Notes: generated from the sequence alone by a model not told the origin. 64,000 bases of DNA from JBGTSJ01 sp041940305 (GCA_041940305.1 JBGTSJ010000008.1:62001-126000), one strand, 5' to 3'. Shown: positions 53,336-62,305, counted from the first letter of the stretch. Numbers and translations: made by a program.

Positions 53336-53430
53336 AGGGGGCCGCGGATGACGCGGATTGGACGGATTCACGCGGATTCAGAATTTGCGGAGAGCGAGAG
53401 TTCAGAACCGAGAACTGACAACTGACAACC
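53336..53430. repeat. GCGGAT repeat arm plus ACTGACA repeats
   Basis: 53336-53381 is one arm of the element described at 25366-25560 (CCGCGGATGACGCGGATTGG, then ACGGATTCACGCGGATTCAG). 53400-53430 holds GAACTGACAACTGACAACC. Together they fill the gap before the tail-tip gene. Confidence 0.7.
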
Positions 53431-53484
53431 CAGATCGCCAGCTTCTCCCCCGAATCCACAGGCGAGGACGAAACGACCCTAGCG

Positions 53485-55209
53485 ATGTACCAGCGGCGCG
53501 TGCTTCATCATGGTTCCGATCCGGCGGGCGAGCCGGTGGAGCTCTCGCTGCGCGCGGTGGAAGGATGCTGGTTTGAACTCCATCGCCAGGGTGGCTGCGG
53601 TGCAGCCGAACTCATGTTGAAGGACCGGTTCCCCGACCGCCGCGCCGTCGAGATCGGCGACTGGATTTCGCTGGAATACGCGGAGGGGGAGCGGTGGTAC
53701 CTCGGTCGTGTTGAAGAGCGGTCGGCGGAGAGCCCGGCCGGCGTGCGACTGCGGCTCGAGGGGATGGGGATCGAGCTGAACGAAGTTTTCCCCGGCGGAT
53801 TTGCGGAGGACTTGGACGGCGTGCCTCCGCATCGGCTCGGCCGCACGGACCTGTTCAGCCTGGACCCGGATTACGCCGCGGAGACGTTCGATTTCGCATC
53901 CGACGCCGCAAACGTCATCACGCTGCTGCTGGAGCGGTACGTCACGGCGGCGACGCACATCATCCAGGAGCCCACGCTGATCGAGTCGCCCCCCACGCCG
54001 GCAGAGGTGCGCAGTATCAAGTTTCGAGGCGAGGAATCCGTGCGGTCCATCGTCAAGCAGCTGGCAATGGCTGCCCGGGGAGCTGCCTGGGGAGTGAACG
54101 CCGCGGCAGAGTTCTTCTTCCTGCAGCGCCGCCAGGAAAACCTGCTCACGTTGCGGGAAGGCCGGGACGTGACGTTGCTGGAGGAGTCGCGGGACCGCGA
54201 ACTGCTGTTCAACCGGGTGCTGCTGACCGGCGATTACGTCTATGACCGGCGGGGTTCGTCCGATTGGGTCGCGCGCCGCGCTTACCGGTTCCGCGGGAAC
54301 TACGTGGAACCCCTCAGCCGGGCGGAGTACGGCGAGCGCCGAATCCGGATGTGGGTCCCCTGGATCCGCACGCCGGAAGACGCGCTGAGCTTCGTCCGTG
54401 AGTTCTTTCGCGTCTACGCAGCGCCGACCAGCCGCTATCTCGTGGAGACCGACGGCCGCCATGCATTGCTGCGTCCCTGGGAGGGGCGCGTGCGGCTGGA
54501 GGATCGGGATGGGGGCCTGCTGGCGACCGGTCTACTGGAGACGGTACGGGTACTGTTCGATCACATCCCGCGGTTCCGGCTGGAGGTCGGGCCGGAAGAT
54601 CCGCGGGCGTTGTGGCCGGAGCCTCCCGAGGATGAGCGCTGGGAACTGCCGGAGGTACAGCGTGCCGGCGGCGCGGTGACGTTGACGGACGATTCGTCGA
54701 GCGATCTCACCTCGTTTTCAAGCGAGAGCAGCGTCACGTCGGCTGATTCCGAGAACTCGACCGGTTCCGGCGAGTCGTCGAACGGGAGTTCCTCAGCGAG
54801 TGGATCGGCCGGCTCGTCCGACGGACCGTCGTCCAGCGTCTCCGGTTCGACCGACGCCTCCTCGTCGATGTCGGGCTCGGACGTCACATCGTCGGCTCCC
54901 GGCAGCAGCGATCTGTCGTCGAGTAGCGCCGCTGGTTCCAGCAGCGATGCGCACAGCAGCGCCAGCGACTCGTCGGGGAGCGGGGCGAACTCGTCGGATG
55001 GTCCCGGCAGCAGCGGATCTCAAACGGATGATTCCAGCATGCTGAGTTCCGGTGCGGGAGCTTCTTCCGATCCCGGAAGCTCGGTCTCCTCGCAGTTCGT
55101 CAGCAGTTTTCAGTCGGGATCGGGCGGGCCGCCGTCGAGCGCGGCGGGCTCGTCGTCGCACCCGGGATCCATGACCGATTCATCAAGTCTGCAGAGCAGT
55201 GGTTCCTGA
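53485..55209 (+). CDS. Tail-tip/baseplate protein with serine-rich C-terminal domain
   Basis: A 574-residue protein. Residues 1-400 look like a tail-tip hub: LKDRFPDRRAVEIGDWISLEYAEGERWYLGRVEERSAESPAGVRLRLEGMGIEL and, around 180-330, strands such as KFRGEESVRSIVKQLAMAARGA and RVLLTGDYVYDRRGS, similar in style to gpD-like hub proteins. From about 403 to the end it is almost only Ser, Gly, Ala and Asp (about half Ser), with no hydrophobic core. The change is abrupt. This part may be an extended stalk and a target for O-glycosylation by the products of the next three genes. Confidence 0.65.
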   Translation: MYQRRVLHHGSDPAGEPVELSLRAVEGCWFELHRQGGCGAAELMLKDRFPDRRAVEIGDWISLEYAEGERWYLGRVEERSAESPAGVRLRLEGMGIELNEVFPGGFAEDLDGVPPHRLGRTDLFSLDPDYAAETFDFASDAANVITLLLERYVTAATHIIQEPTLIESPPTPAEVRSIKFRGEESVRSIVKQLAMAARGAAWGVNAAAEFFFLQRRQENLLTLREGRDVTLLEESRDRELLFNRVLLTGDYVYDRRGSSDWVARRAYRFRGNYVEPLSRAEYGERRIRMWVPWIRTPEDALSFVREFFRVYAAPTSRYLVETDGRHALLRPWEGRVRLEDRDGGLLATGLLETVRVLFDHIPRFRLEVGPEDPRALWPEPPEDERWELPEVQRAGGAVTLTDDSSSDLTSFSSESSVTSADSENSTGSGESSNGSSSASGSAGSSDGPSSSVSGSTDASSSMSGSDVTSSAPGSSDLSSSSAAGSSSDAHSSASDSSGSGANSSDGPGSSGSQTDDSSMLSSGAGASSDPGSSVSSQFVSSFQSGSGGPPSSAAGSSSHPGSMTDSSSLQSSGS

Positions 55210-56311
55210 GGGGAGCAGCCAGTTGTTCTATCGAATGCATACGGACGGGACGCGGTCCCCGGTGGATCTGCGGGAGCTGTTCGCCGGGGCCGTGCGGACC
55301 GGCTGCTGGATCATCGGCGGCGGACCGTCCCTCGCCAGCTTGCCGTGCGCCTCGATCGCGGCGTCGCCGTCACCGAAATTCGGCATCAACCTGGCCGGCA
55401 GCGGGCTCCTGAGGCCGACCTTGTGGACGTCGTACGATCCCTCCTGCCGCTTCCACCGTTCCGTCTATCTGGATGCCTCGATTCTGAAGTTCGTCCACGC
55501 GCGTCGGGCGATGGACCTGGCGCCGGAGACGACGTTCAAGGTCTGCGAATGCCCGGGGACACTGTTCTTCGAGCGTGATCCGCAGCGCGGCTTTGCGGAC
55601 CTGCTCTCACCGGCTCACACGGGAATCATCGACTGGAACGACTCGCTGCTGCAGGCGATCGACATCGCGTATCGCCTGGGGTTCCGCGTGCTGTACCTGG
55701 CGGGATGCGACATGTTCGTGGCGCCCTCGGCCGGGCAGATGGCTTGCGCCCGGCGACAGGGGATCGAGTACATCGAGCGTGAGCCGCTGGACCGGTTTTT
55801 CGGCCGGTGTGCGGAGGCAGGCGTCGACCGCTCGGAACTGGAGCGGGCCGGCGCTCCGCCGCAGTATCACTTCGACGAAGTCAAACCGCTCAGCGCGGCG
55901 ATCCAGACCGACCTGCACTACTTCCGAGTTGCCCAGTACCTCAGGCTGGCGCGACGTTCCATCGCGCTGGCAGGAGTGGAGCTGATCTCGGCGACGCCGA
56001 ACAGCCGGCTGAACGACTACATCCCGTACCGCAGCGCTGACTCGATTTTGAAGCAGTTGGCGGAGGACGTCGGAACGCCGCAGTCGGAGCCGACACGCGG
56101 CCGGTACACAGCGCTGGCGCCGCGTTCACCGGCCGGGCTGGGAGCGATGAAGGATTACCGGCCGCATCATTGGGGCAAGGGACACATACCGGAAGTGCGC
56201 CCGGCGGCCGCAGATCGCCATCCCTCGGACCCTGCGGCGCCGCGCGAGCGGCTCCGGGCAGCTGTCGAACAGCTCCCGGAGATTCACGTCAATCTGGCCG
56301 AACAGGGATGA
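55199..56311 (+). CDS. DUF115-like sugar-processing protein
   Basis: A 370-residue protein. GTG 55199 overlaps the tail gene; TTG 55223 with GAGGGGAG upstream is an alternative start. It has GCWIIGGGPSL (about 36-45), KFGINLAGSG, LWTSYDPSCRFH, and GFRVLYLAGCDMFV, the pattern of DUF115/MptE-like proteins that include flagellin (Maf-type) glycosyltransferases and LPS-modifying proteins. It ends in a Pro-rich tail. It probably helps add or activate a sugar on a target protein. The stop overlaps the next gene (ATGA). Confidence 0.65.
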   Translation: MVPEGSSQLFYRMHTDGTRSPVDLRELFAGAVRTGCWIIGGGPSLASLPCASIAASPSPKFGINLAGSGLLRPTLWTSYDPSCRFHRSVYLDASILKFVHARRAMDLAPETTFKVCECPGTLFFERDPQRGFADLLSPAHTGIIDWNDSLLQAIDIAYRLGFRVLYLAGCDMFVAPSAGQMACARRQGIEYIEREPLDRFFGRCAEAGVDRSELERAGAPPQYHFDEVKPLSAAIQTDLHYFRVAQYLRLARRSIALAGVELISATPNSRLNDYIPYRSADSILKQLAEDVGTPQSEPTRGRYTALAPRSPAGLGAMKDYRPHHWGKGHIPEVRPAAADRHPSDPAAPRERLRAAVEQLPEIHVNLAEQG

Positions 56312-57012
56312 CCGTGCCCGCGCTGCCGATTGCCGGTCCGCAACACCCGGACGCCACGATCATCATCCCTCAGCACGGCCAGGCGGAGCTGACGCTCGAA
56401 TGCGTCCGCACGCTGCGCAGGCACGAATTGCCAACCTGGCCGGTGATCATCGTCGACGACGGCAGCCCCTCCCCAGATCGCAGCACCCTCCGCGGCGGCA
56501 TCCCCGATGCAATGCTGATCGAGCAGGATCATCGCGGAGTCACCGCCGCGTGGAACGCCGGCCTGCGCTGCGTCTCAACGCCGTTCGCCGTGCTTCTGAA
56601 TAACGACGTAATCACTCGCGCAGCGTGGATTGAGTCGCTGATCGGGCCGCTTCGTTCCGGAGCTCACTGCGTGTCGGGAGTTCGCTGGCGAGTGGAATCG
56701 GCCGTGCCGGAAGGCGTGCTGCAACGGCTGCCATCGCGGCGGTTCGTCGAAGGCTGGTGCTGGGGGCTTTCGATGAGGGCGATTCAGGCAGCGGGGGGCT
56801 TCGATGAATCCCTGCGGCTGTACTTCTCCGATACGGACCTCCAGGCCCGGCTGATGCGGACGCATGGCCCGGGCTGTGTGACCGTCGCCGCGAACCTGCT
56901 CAGCTCGCTCACCCATCACGGGCATCGTTCCACGCGCCGGCTCGCAGACCGCCGTGCGATCTGGCTGCGCGACCGTAACCGGTTTATCGCCCAATGGATC
57001 CGAAACCGGTGA
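56308..57012 (+). CDS. Glycosyltransferase family 2
   Basis: A 234-residue cytoplasmic GT-A enzyme (ATG 56308, ATGA overlap with the previous gene). ATIIIPQHGQAELTLECVRTLRRHELP starts the fold, Asp50-Asp51 in IIVDDGS bind the nucleotide sugar, and NND at 98-100 stands for the DXD metal motif. GGFDESLRLYFSDTDLQARL is the acceptor-side helix with an ED-like pair. It adds a sugar to an unknown acceptor; the location suggests the tail or a capsid protein. Confidence 0.85.
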   Translation: MTVPALPIAGPQHPDATIIIPQHGQAELTLECVRTLRRHELPTWPVIIVDDGSPSPDRSTLRGGIPDAMLIEQDHRGVTAAWNAGLRCVSTPFAVLLNNDVITRAAWIESLIGPLRSGAHCVSGVRWRVESAVPEGVLQRLPSRRFVEGWCWGLSMRAIQAAGGFDESLRLYFSDTDLQARLMRTHGPGCVTVAANLLSSLTHHGHRSTRRLADRRAIWLRDRNRFIAQWIRNR

Positions 57013-57016
57013 CATC

Positions 57017-58003
57017 ATGCGGATGCTGCAGGTCTGCAATGTCGGACGGATCACCGGCGGCACGGCGGCCTGCGCCTGGACCATCACACAGGCCTTGCCG
57101 GAGGTCGAGCATCATGTGGCCTTCCTGTCGGAAGTCTGCGATCTGACACGCTATGTGTTCTCGAATTGCAGCGTTGATCGCTGGCCCCTGGTGGATCCAT
57201 CCAGCGTGCAGCGCATTGATCCGGATGTGGTTCTGCTGCACAACATCAGCCCGCAGCATGCGGCGGGGCTGCCGGTCCCGACGGTGCAGTACGTGCACTC
57301 CCGCGGCGCGAGAGCCGCGGGGGATCTCACCGTGTATTGCTCCCGCTGGCTGGCGACTGCATGCGGCAATGACGCTGCGCGCGTGCTCTACCAGTCGGTG
57401 CCGCAACCCCCCACGCCGGGAAGCAGCGAATGCCGCACGCTCCGGCAGCGTCTGCGCGTCGGCCGATTGTGCACGCCGACGGCCCGCAAATGGCCGAACG
57501 AGATCATGCCGTTCTACAGCCAACTGGCGACTCAGAATCCGCACGTCGACTGGGAGTTCGTCGGGTGCCCCCAGGCGATGGAACGCCCCCTGTTCGCGGC
57601 GTGCGGCGGAAGGGCCATCTTCCATCCGGCGGGCTGGATCGCGCGCAGCCGCCTTTGGACCTGGGACGCCATGCTGTATCACCACCCGCGGCTGGCCGAG
57701 TCCTTCGGCCGCACGGCGGCCGAGAGCATGCGTGCCGGCTGCATCCCGATCCTGGACCAACGCGGCGGGTTCCTCGAGCAGATCGCACCGGGAACCGGGT
57801 TCCTGTGCGGCGGCGCGAGTGCGTTCTGCGATGCCTTGCGATCACTGAGCGACTGGAATCTCCGATCAGGAATGTCCCGCGCCGCCATGAAGCACGCCAA
57901 CCAGAAGTTCTCCCTGCAACGCTTCCGCGCCGACCTCCTCCGGCTGCTGCGGGACGTGTCCTGCTCTGCCGGTCCACGCACGGATCACGGCGTTGCTCAT
58001 TGA
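57017..58003 (+). CDS. Glycosyltransferase, GT-B (GT4-like)
   Basis: A 328-residue protein from ATG 57017, four bases after the GT2 stop. N-domain start QVCNVGRITGGTAACAW binds acceptor, and the C-domain has LAESFGRTAAESMRAGCIPILDQRGG with the EX7E pair (Glu228 and Glu236) typical of GT4 enzymes. With the GT2 and DUF115-like genes it forms a tight three-gene glycosylation unit directly fused to the tail operon. Confidence 0.82.
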   Translation: MRMLQVCNVGRITGGTAACAWTITQALPEVEHHVAFLSEVCDLTRYVFSNCSVDRWPLVDPSSVQRIDPDVVLLHNISPQHAAGLPVPTVQYVHSRGARAAGDLTVYCSRWLATACGNDAARVLYQSVPQPPTPGSSECRTLRQRLRVGRLCTPTARKWPNEIMPFYSQLATQNPHVDWEFVGCPQAMERPLFAACGGRAIFHPAGWIARSRLWTWDAMLYHHPRLAESFGRTAAESMRAGCIPILDQRGGFLEQIAPGTGFLCGGASAFCDALRSLSDWNLRSGMSRAAMKHANQKFSLQRFRADLLRLLRDVSCSAGPRTDHGVAH

Positions 58004-58032
58004 CGAAGAGCCGTCAGCCGCCGTCGGGAGGT

Positions 58033-58090
58033 GTTGGAGTACAGGCTTCAACCTCCCGTCGCTCCGGCAGCCTCAAGGCTGGACCCCAAC
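58033..58090. repeat. TTGGAGTACAGGCTTCAA palindromic element, third copy
   Basis: Arms 58033-58055 and 58068-58090 (CAGCCTCAAGGCTGGACCCC then AAC), separated by 12 bases, in the 104-base gap that ends the cluster. It may act as a transcription stop for both convergent units. Confidence 0.7.
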
Positions 58091-58107
58091 GTCTCGCCAC
58101 GCTCTGA

Positions 58108-59331
58108 TCACCCCCTGCTTTCCGCATGCAATGACGAGTCACTGCGCAGCACCAGCCGCGAGATCTCCGGCCGGCAGTTGATCCGCAACGGGTGCCGTCC
58201 GGCCAGCCCGCGCGAGACGTGCATCAGCGTGGGCGAGCGCCAGTACAGCCCTCCTGAGTACCGGCAACCCGTGATGCTTGGCGAATACACGGGGCCGATG
58301 ACCGGCAGCACCACCTGCCCTCCGTGATTGTGCCCCGCCAGCATCAGATCGACATCCTGTTGCCGGGCGTCGCCGATGCAGTCGGGACCGTGGCTCAGCA
58401 GAATGCGGAACGGGCGTTCTGAGCCGGCCACGGGAGCCGCGTCGAACTCCGGATGCGTTCCCATCCAGGGCCGCTCGGTCCCTCCCATCAGCAGGCGACC
58501 GCCGGCATGGGTGACGTCAAACACGCGCCCGGCGACGTCGCGCCACCCGCAATTGTCGAGCGCCGAGCGGATCGGAGCGGGGTCGAGCGACCAGTCATGG
58601 TTGCCCAGCACGTACCAGCAGCCGAGCGGTGCGGAGAGTCGGCCGAGCGTCGTCGGGATCCACTCCGTCAACTCCTGGCGATCGAGCAGGTCGCCGGTGA
58701 ACACGATCAGGTCCGCGGACTGCTGCTGAGCTAGTTCGGAAACATGCTCGAAATAGGGGCGGTCCACCGCTCCAAAGAAGTGCCAGTCGCTCAGGTGCAG
58801 AATCGTCAGCCCGTCGTGCCTGGCGGACAGGCGCGGCATCTGGAGTTCCTTCGTCGCGATGTCCACTTCAAACTGCTGATTCCAGGGGAGACGAGCCAGC
58901 GTTCGGAACTGCCCCATCCCCAGCAGCGGCCGGCCCGCCGCCGCGGCCACGTCAATCACCCGCGACTGCTCGGAAAGCCGCTGTGCAGGTGGCCGGCGGA
59001 ACTGATGTCGCAGTATCGAGTACGCGAGCCCCGCTGCCCCCGCTGCGCAGAGCAACAGGTAGATTCTCCAGCCGAGTGGAACATGGCTCCAGTAGCCCCC
59101 CTGAAGCAGCCGCGGCCCGGACAAGCCGACGAACCCGACCAGCACGACCGGGAAAGCGACGATCAGGCCGTCATGCACATGGCGAATGTGCTTGAGCACG
59201 TCGGCCTGAATGCGAAGGCCGTGGAGACGATTAATAGTCGTCACCCACAACTCCGTGTGCCCCGCGATCAGGACGAGAAACCAGGCGGCGTTCAACCAAT
59301 CCATTGCGAGCCGCCCGCTTGCGGAAATCAT
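58108..59331 (-). CDS. Membrane-anchored calcineurin-like metallophosphoesterase
   Basis: A 407-residue protein from ATG 59331 (ATG 59304, just before DWLNAAWF, is an alternative). Residues about 10-110 have three hydrophobic segments. From 190 on the metallophosphoesterase motifs appear in order: LHLSDWHF, FTGDLLDR, LGNHDW, LSHGPD and GHNHGGQ, giving the two-metal site. This layout is that of YkuE/LpxH-like membrane phosphoesterases acting on lipids or nucleotides. Substrate unknown. Convergent with the cluster above. Confidence 0.88.
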   Translation of the reverse strand: MISASGRLAMDWLNAAWFLVLIAGHTELWVTTINRLHGLRIQADVLKHIRHVHDGLIVAFPVVLVGFVGLSGPRLLQGGYWSHVPLGWRIYLLLCAAGAAGLAYSILRHQFRRPPAQRLSEQSRVIDVAAAAGRPLLGMGQFRTLARLPWNQQFEVDIATKELQMPRLSARHDGLTILHLSDWHFFGAVDRPYFEHVSELAQQQSADLIVFTGDLLDRQELTEWIPTTLGRLSAPLGCWYVLGNHDWSLDPAPIRSALDNCGWRDVAGRVFDVTHAGGRLLMGGTERPWMGTHPEFDAAPVAGSERPFRILLSHGPDCIGDARQQDVDLMLAGHNHGGQVVLPVIGPVYSPSITGCRYSGGLYWRSPTLMHVSRGLAGRHPLRINCRPEISRLVLRSDSSLHAESRG

Positions 59332-59479
59332 GCATGTTCGTTGTGTTGGCGGAATTCTATCAGTTGAAGTCCGGCGGGTCAGCCCGGCCACACTTTGTGC
59401 CATGCAGGCCGCCGAGCGACGCTGCGGGACGACGCGTCTATAATCCGCCCGGCCACACCGTCACGACCACGGACCCACA

Positions 59480-61312
59480 ATGGCTTACCGGAACCTGCAG
59501 GAGTGCGTCGCCGATCTGGAACGGACGGGACAACTCGTGCGCATCCCGGATGAAGTTGATGCGCATCTCGAAGCCGCCGAGATTCATCGCCGCGTGTTCG
59601 AGGTTGGCGGTCCCGCGATCCTGTACGAGCGCGTCGCCGGTTGCCGCTTTCCGATGGTCAGCAACCTGTTCGGGACCATCGAGCGGGCGCGGTTCCTGTT
59701 TCGAGATACACTCGGCCTGGTCGAGCGGCTGGTGGAGCTGAAGGTCGACCCGTCACAGGCCGCGCGACGGCCGCTGCGGTATGCGCGCGCATTCCCCACG
59801 GCGTGGGCCATGCGGCCGCGGTTTGTCTCGTCGGGCCCGATCCTCGCGCAGCAGACGACAATCGCCCAGTTGCCGCAGCTCAAGTGCTGGCCCGACGACG
59901 GCGGAGCCTTCATCACCTTGCCGGCGGTCTACACGGAGGACGCCCGCTCGCCAGGGTGGCAGCGGTCGAACCTGGGGATGTATCGCATTCAGCTTTCCGG
60001 CGGAGCCTACGAGCCGAACAGGCAGGTGGGACTGCATTACCAGATTCATCGCAGCATCGGTGTGCATCACTCGGCTGCGCTGCGGGCGGGCGGGCCGTTC
60101 CGCGTCAACATCTTCGTAGGAGGACCGCCGGCGCTGACACTGGCGGCGGTGATGCCCCTGCCCGAAGGGCTCTCCGAGCTGACCTTCGCGGGAGCACTCG
60201 GAGGACGGCGGGTCAGCATGGTGCGGCGGTCGGACGGACTGCCGATTGCGGCCGAAGCGGACTTCTGCATCACCGGAACGGTCGATCCGCAGCAGCTGCC
60301 GGAGGGACCCTTTGGAGATCACCTGGGTTACTACAGCCTGGTGCACGACTTCCCGGTGCTGAACGTCGAGCACGTTTACCACCGCCGGGATGCGATCTGG
60401 CCGTTCACTGTGGTGGGCCGGCCGCCGCAGGAGGATACCGCGTTCGGTCAACTCATCCACGAAATCACCGGTCCGGCGATTCCGTCGGTCCTGCCGGGAG
60501 TGAAGGCCGTGCACGCAGTGGATGCAGCGGGCGTACATCCGCTGCTGCTGGCCATCGGCAGTGAGCGATACGTACCCTATGCGGGCCAGCGGCGACCGCA
60601 GGAATTGCTCACCCAGGCGAACGCGATCCTCGGCCAGGGGCAGTTGTCGCTGGCAAAGTACCTGATCATCGCGGCCGGAGAAGATGATCCCGGACTGGAC
60701 CTGCACGACATCGGCCTGTTTCTGCAGCATGTCCTGCAGCGCGTCGACTGGACCCGCGACCTGCACTTCCAGACACGCACCACGATCGACACCCTCGACT
60801 ATTCCGGCACCGGCCTGAACGAAGGATCCAAGCTGGTCATCGCCGCCGCCGGCCCGGCGTGCCGCGAACTCCCAGACGAACTCCCCGGCGGATGGTCGCT
60901 GCCGGATGGCTTCCGCACGCCGCGCATCTGCCTGCCCGGAATCATCGCGGTGAGCGGTCCCGACGCACGGACAGCGAACGCAATCGGAGACATCGCGCGG
61001 CTGACAACGGCGCTCCACCACGATCACCCGCTCTGGCGGTTCCCGCTGATCGTAGTCGTTGACGACAGCGACTTCGCGGCCGCCACGCTCAACAACTTCC
61101 TTTGGGTGACATTCACCCGCTCCAATCCCGCGGCCGACATCAGCGGCTGCGGCGAGTTCACCGAGTCCAAGCACTGGGGCTGCCGCGGCCCGCTCGTCAT
61201 CGACGCCCGCATCAAGCCCCACCACGCCCCGCCGCTGGTCGCCGATCTCGATATCGTGCGCAAAGTGGAGAGGCTGGCGGCGCCGGGGATGGCGCTGCGT
61301 GGGATCATTTGA
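59480..61312 (+). CDS. UbiD family decarboxylase
   Basis: A 610-residue protein. UbiD enzymes use prenylated FMN (made by UbiX) to decarboxylate aromatic or unsaturated acids. Family marks: QECVADLERTGQLVRI, FPMVSNLFGTIERARFLF, ITLPAVYTEDARSPGWQRSNLGMYRIQL, LHYQIHRSIGVHH, GPFGDHLGYYS and the CGEFTESKHWGCRGPLVIDAR end. Length is somewhat above the 490-residue E. coli UbiD, as in the Gram-negative and archaeal MqnL-like branch. Whether it acts in quinone synthesis (ubiquinone or futalosine menaquinone route) is open. No ubiX next to it. Confidence 0.92.
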   Translation: MAYRNLQECVADLERTGQLVRIPDEVDAHLEAAEIHRRVFEVGGPAILYERVAGCRFPMVSNLFGTIERARFLFRDTLGLVERLVELKVDPSQAARRPLRYARAFPTAWAMRPRFVSSGPILAQQTTIAQLPQLKCWPDDGGAFITLPAVYTEDARSPGWQRSNLGMYRIQLSGGAYEPNRQVGLHYQIHRSIGVHHSAALRAGGPFRVNIFVGGPPALTLAAVMPLPEGLSELTFAGALGGRRVSMVRRSDGLPIAAEADFCITGTVDPQQLPEGPFGDHLGYYSLVHDFPVLNVEHVYHRRDAIWPFTVVGRPPQEDTAFGQLIHEITGPAIPSVLPGVKAVHAVDAAGVHPLLLAIGSERYVPYAGQRRPQELLTQANAILGQGQLSLAKYLIIAAGEDDPGLDLHDIGLFLQHVLQRVDWTRDLHFQTRTTIDTLDYSGTGLNEGSKLVIAAAGPACRELPDELPGGWSLPDGFRTPRICLPGIIAVSGPDARTANAIGDIARLTTALHHDHPLWRFPLIVVVDDSDFAAATLNNFLWVTFTRSNPAADISGCGEFTESKHWGCRGPLVIDARIKPHHAPPLVADLDIVRKVERLAAPGMALRGII

Positions 61313-61691
61313 GAGACGAGTTCGCCGCTGTCGTCGCCCGTGGCGGCCACTCTCGCAGAAAGCGCTCCTCTGACAGTCGGCGCGGAGAGTTGGCTGGGAG
61401 TCGGATGATCTCCCGTACCCATGCGATCATCTCCGGAATCACGAACTCTTCAACAAAGTGGCGAGCATCGCGGGCTTCGATCGATGGGACAGCGCCAACC
61501 CTGACGTACAACCGTTCGTATTGGACTCTCTCGTTTCGCGGCCAGAAAAACGCATCAAAGAAGATTTTGCTATGCGTGAGTATCAAGTGAGTATGCAGAT
61601 TGACTCCAGCGCTCTCGAGTGCTGTGGCCAGAACTGAAGACTTGAGGGCGTAGCTTGTGTCACGGGGGTGCTTTTCTTTTCGGGTTTCCAT
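61305..61691 (-). CDS. Hypothetical protein
   Basis: A 128-residue protein from ATG 61691; the frame is open to 61778. ALESAGVNLHTHLILTHSKIFFDAFFWPRNERVQYERLYVRVGAVPSIEARDARHF is followed by a helical basic end. It looks like a folded protein but I do not recognise it. Its last three codons overlap the end of the UbiD-type gene on the opposite strand. Confidence 0.6.
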   Translation of the reverse strand: METRKEKHPRDTSYALKSSVLATALESAGVNLHTHLILTHSKIFFDAFFWPRNERVQYERLYVRVGAVPSIEARDARHFVEEFVIPEMIAWVREIIRLPANSPRRLSEERFLREWPPRATTAANSSLK

Positions 61692-61777
61692 CGGTACTCC
61701 CGAAGTGTCTGACGATTGTTCACCAGTCTGACGTAATGCTGGGTTTGTCCCAACGAAGACATCTCCGGAGTGCAGCA

Positions 61778-62305
61778 ATGCCTGTTGACAACAGAAACGA
61801 ACTCTTCGACGTCTGCGACTCCAACGACACCGTGATCGGCCAGGCCCCGCGCGGGGAAGTACACGCGCGGGGGCTATTGCATCGCGCCGTGCACATCTTC
61901 GTCTTCAACTCCCGCGGCGAGCTGCTCCTGCACCGGCGGTCGGCGACCAAAGATGAGTATCCGCTGCGAATCACGTCGTCAGCATCGGGACACGTGGGCG
62001 CCGGCGAAGGTTACGACGAAACCGCGGAGCGCGAACTGCAGGAAGAACTCGGCATTGGGGCGCGCCCGGAGTACCTGGCGTCGTTTCGCGCGAGTGCGGA
62101 GACAGCCAATGAGCATACGCGGCTCTATCGCGTGGTGACCGATCAAGAGCCCACACCGGATGCGGACGAGATCGCGGCGATCGAATACGCCACGGCGAAT
62201 GAGGTGCGGCGACGGATAGCCGACAATCCGGACGACTTCTCGCCGCCGTTTCGTGTGCTGTTCGCGTGGTATGTCGCGCACGTATTCCGCGCTTCAGGGG
62301 ATTGA
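61778..62305 (+). CDS. NUDIX hydrolase (YfcD-like)
   Basis: A 175-residue protein from ATG 61778 with GGAG upstream. The Nudix box is perfect at residues 71-93: GHVGAGEGYDETAERELQEELGI. The N-terminus DVCDSNDTVIGQAPRGEVHARGLLHRAVHIFVFN matches the isopentenyl-diphosphate-isomerase-like/YfcD branch, which hydrolyses a diphosphate-linked substrate, not yet clear. Alone in its unit. Confidence 0.9.
   Translation: MPVDNRNELFDVCDSNDTVIGQAPRGEVHARGLLHRAVHIFVFNSRGELLLHRRSATKDEYPLRITSSASGHVGAGEGYDETAERELQEELGIGARPEYLASFRASAETANEHTRLYRVVTDQEPTPDADEIAAIEYATANEVRRRIADNPDDFSPPFRVLFAWYVAHVFRASGD

Larger units (their letters stand above)
45278..58003 (+). mobile_element. Phage-derived virion-structure cluster with glycosyltransferases, probably domesticated
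   Basis: Sixteen co-directional genes: protease, decoration-like, major capsid, an overlapping small pair, three head-tail connector types, tail terminator, tail tube, short tape measure, two tail-tip proteins, then three glycosylation genes. Head and tail modules are in normal siphovirus order. There is no terminase, portal, integrase, repressor, replication or lysis gene, and no visible att repeat. Host-type dispersed repeats occupy most gaps, which implies long residence. It could be a gene-transfer-agent-like locus, a tailed particle of another use, or an eroded prophage. Confidence 0.75.
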
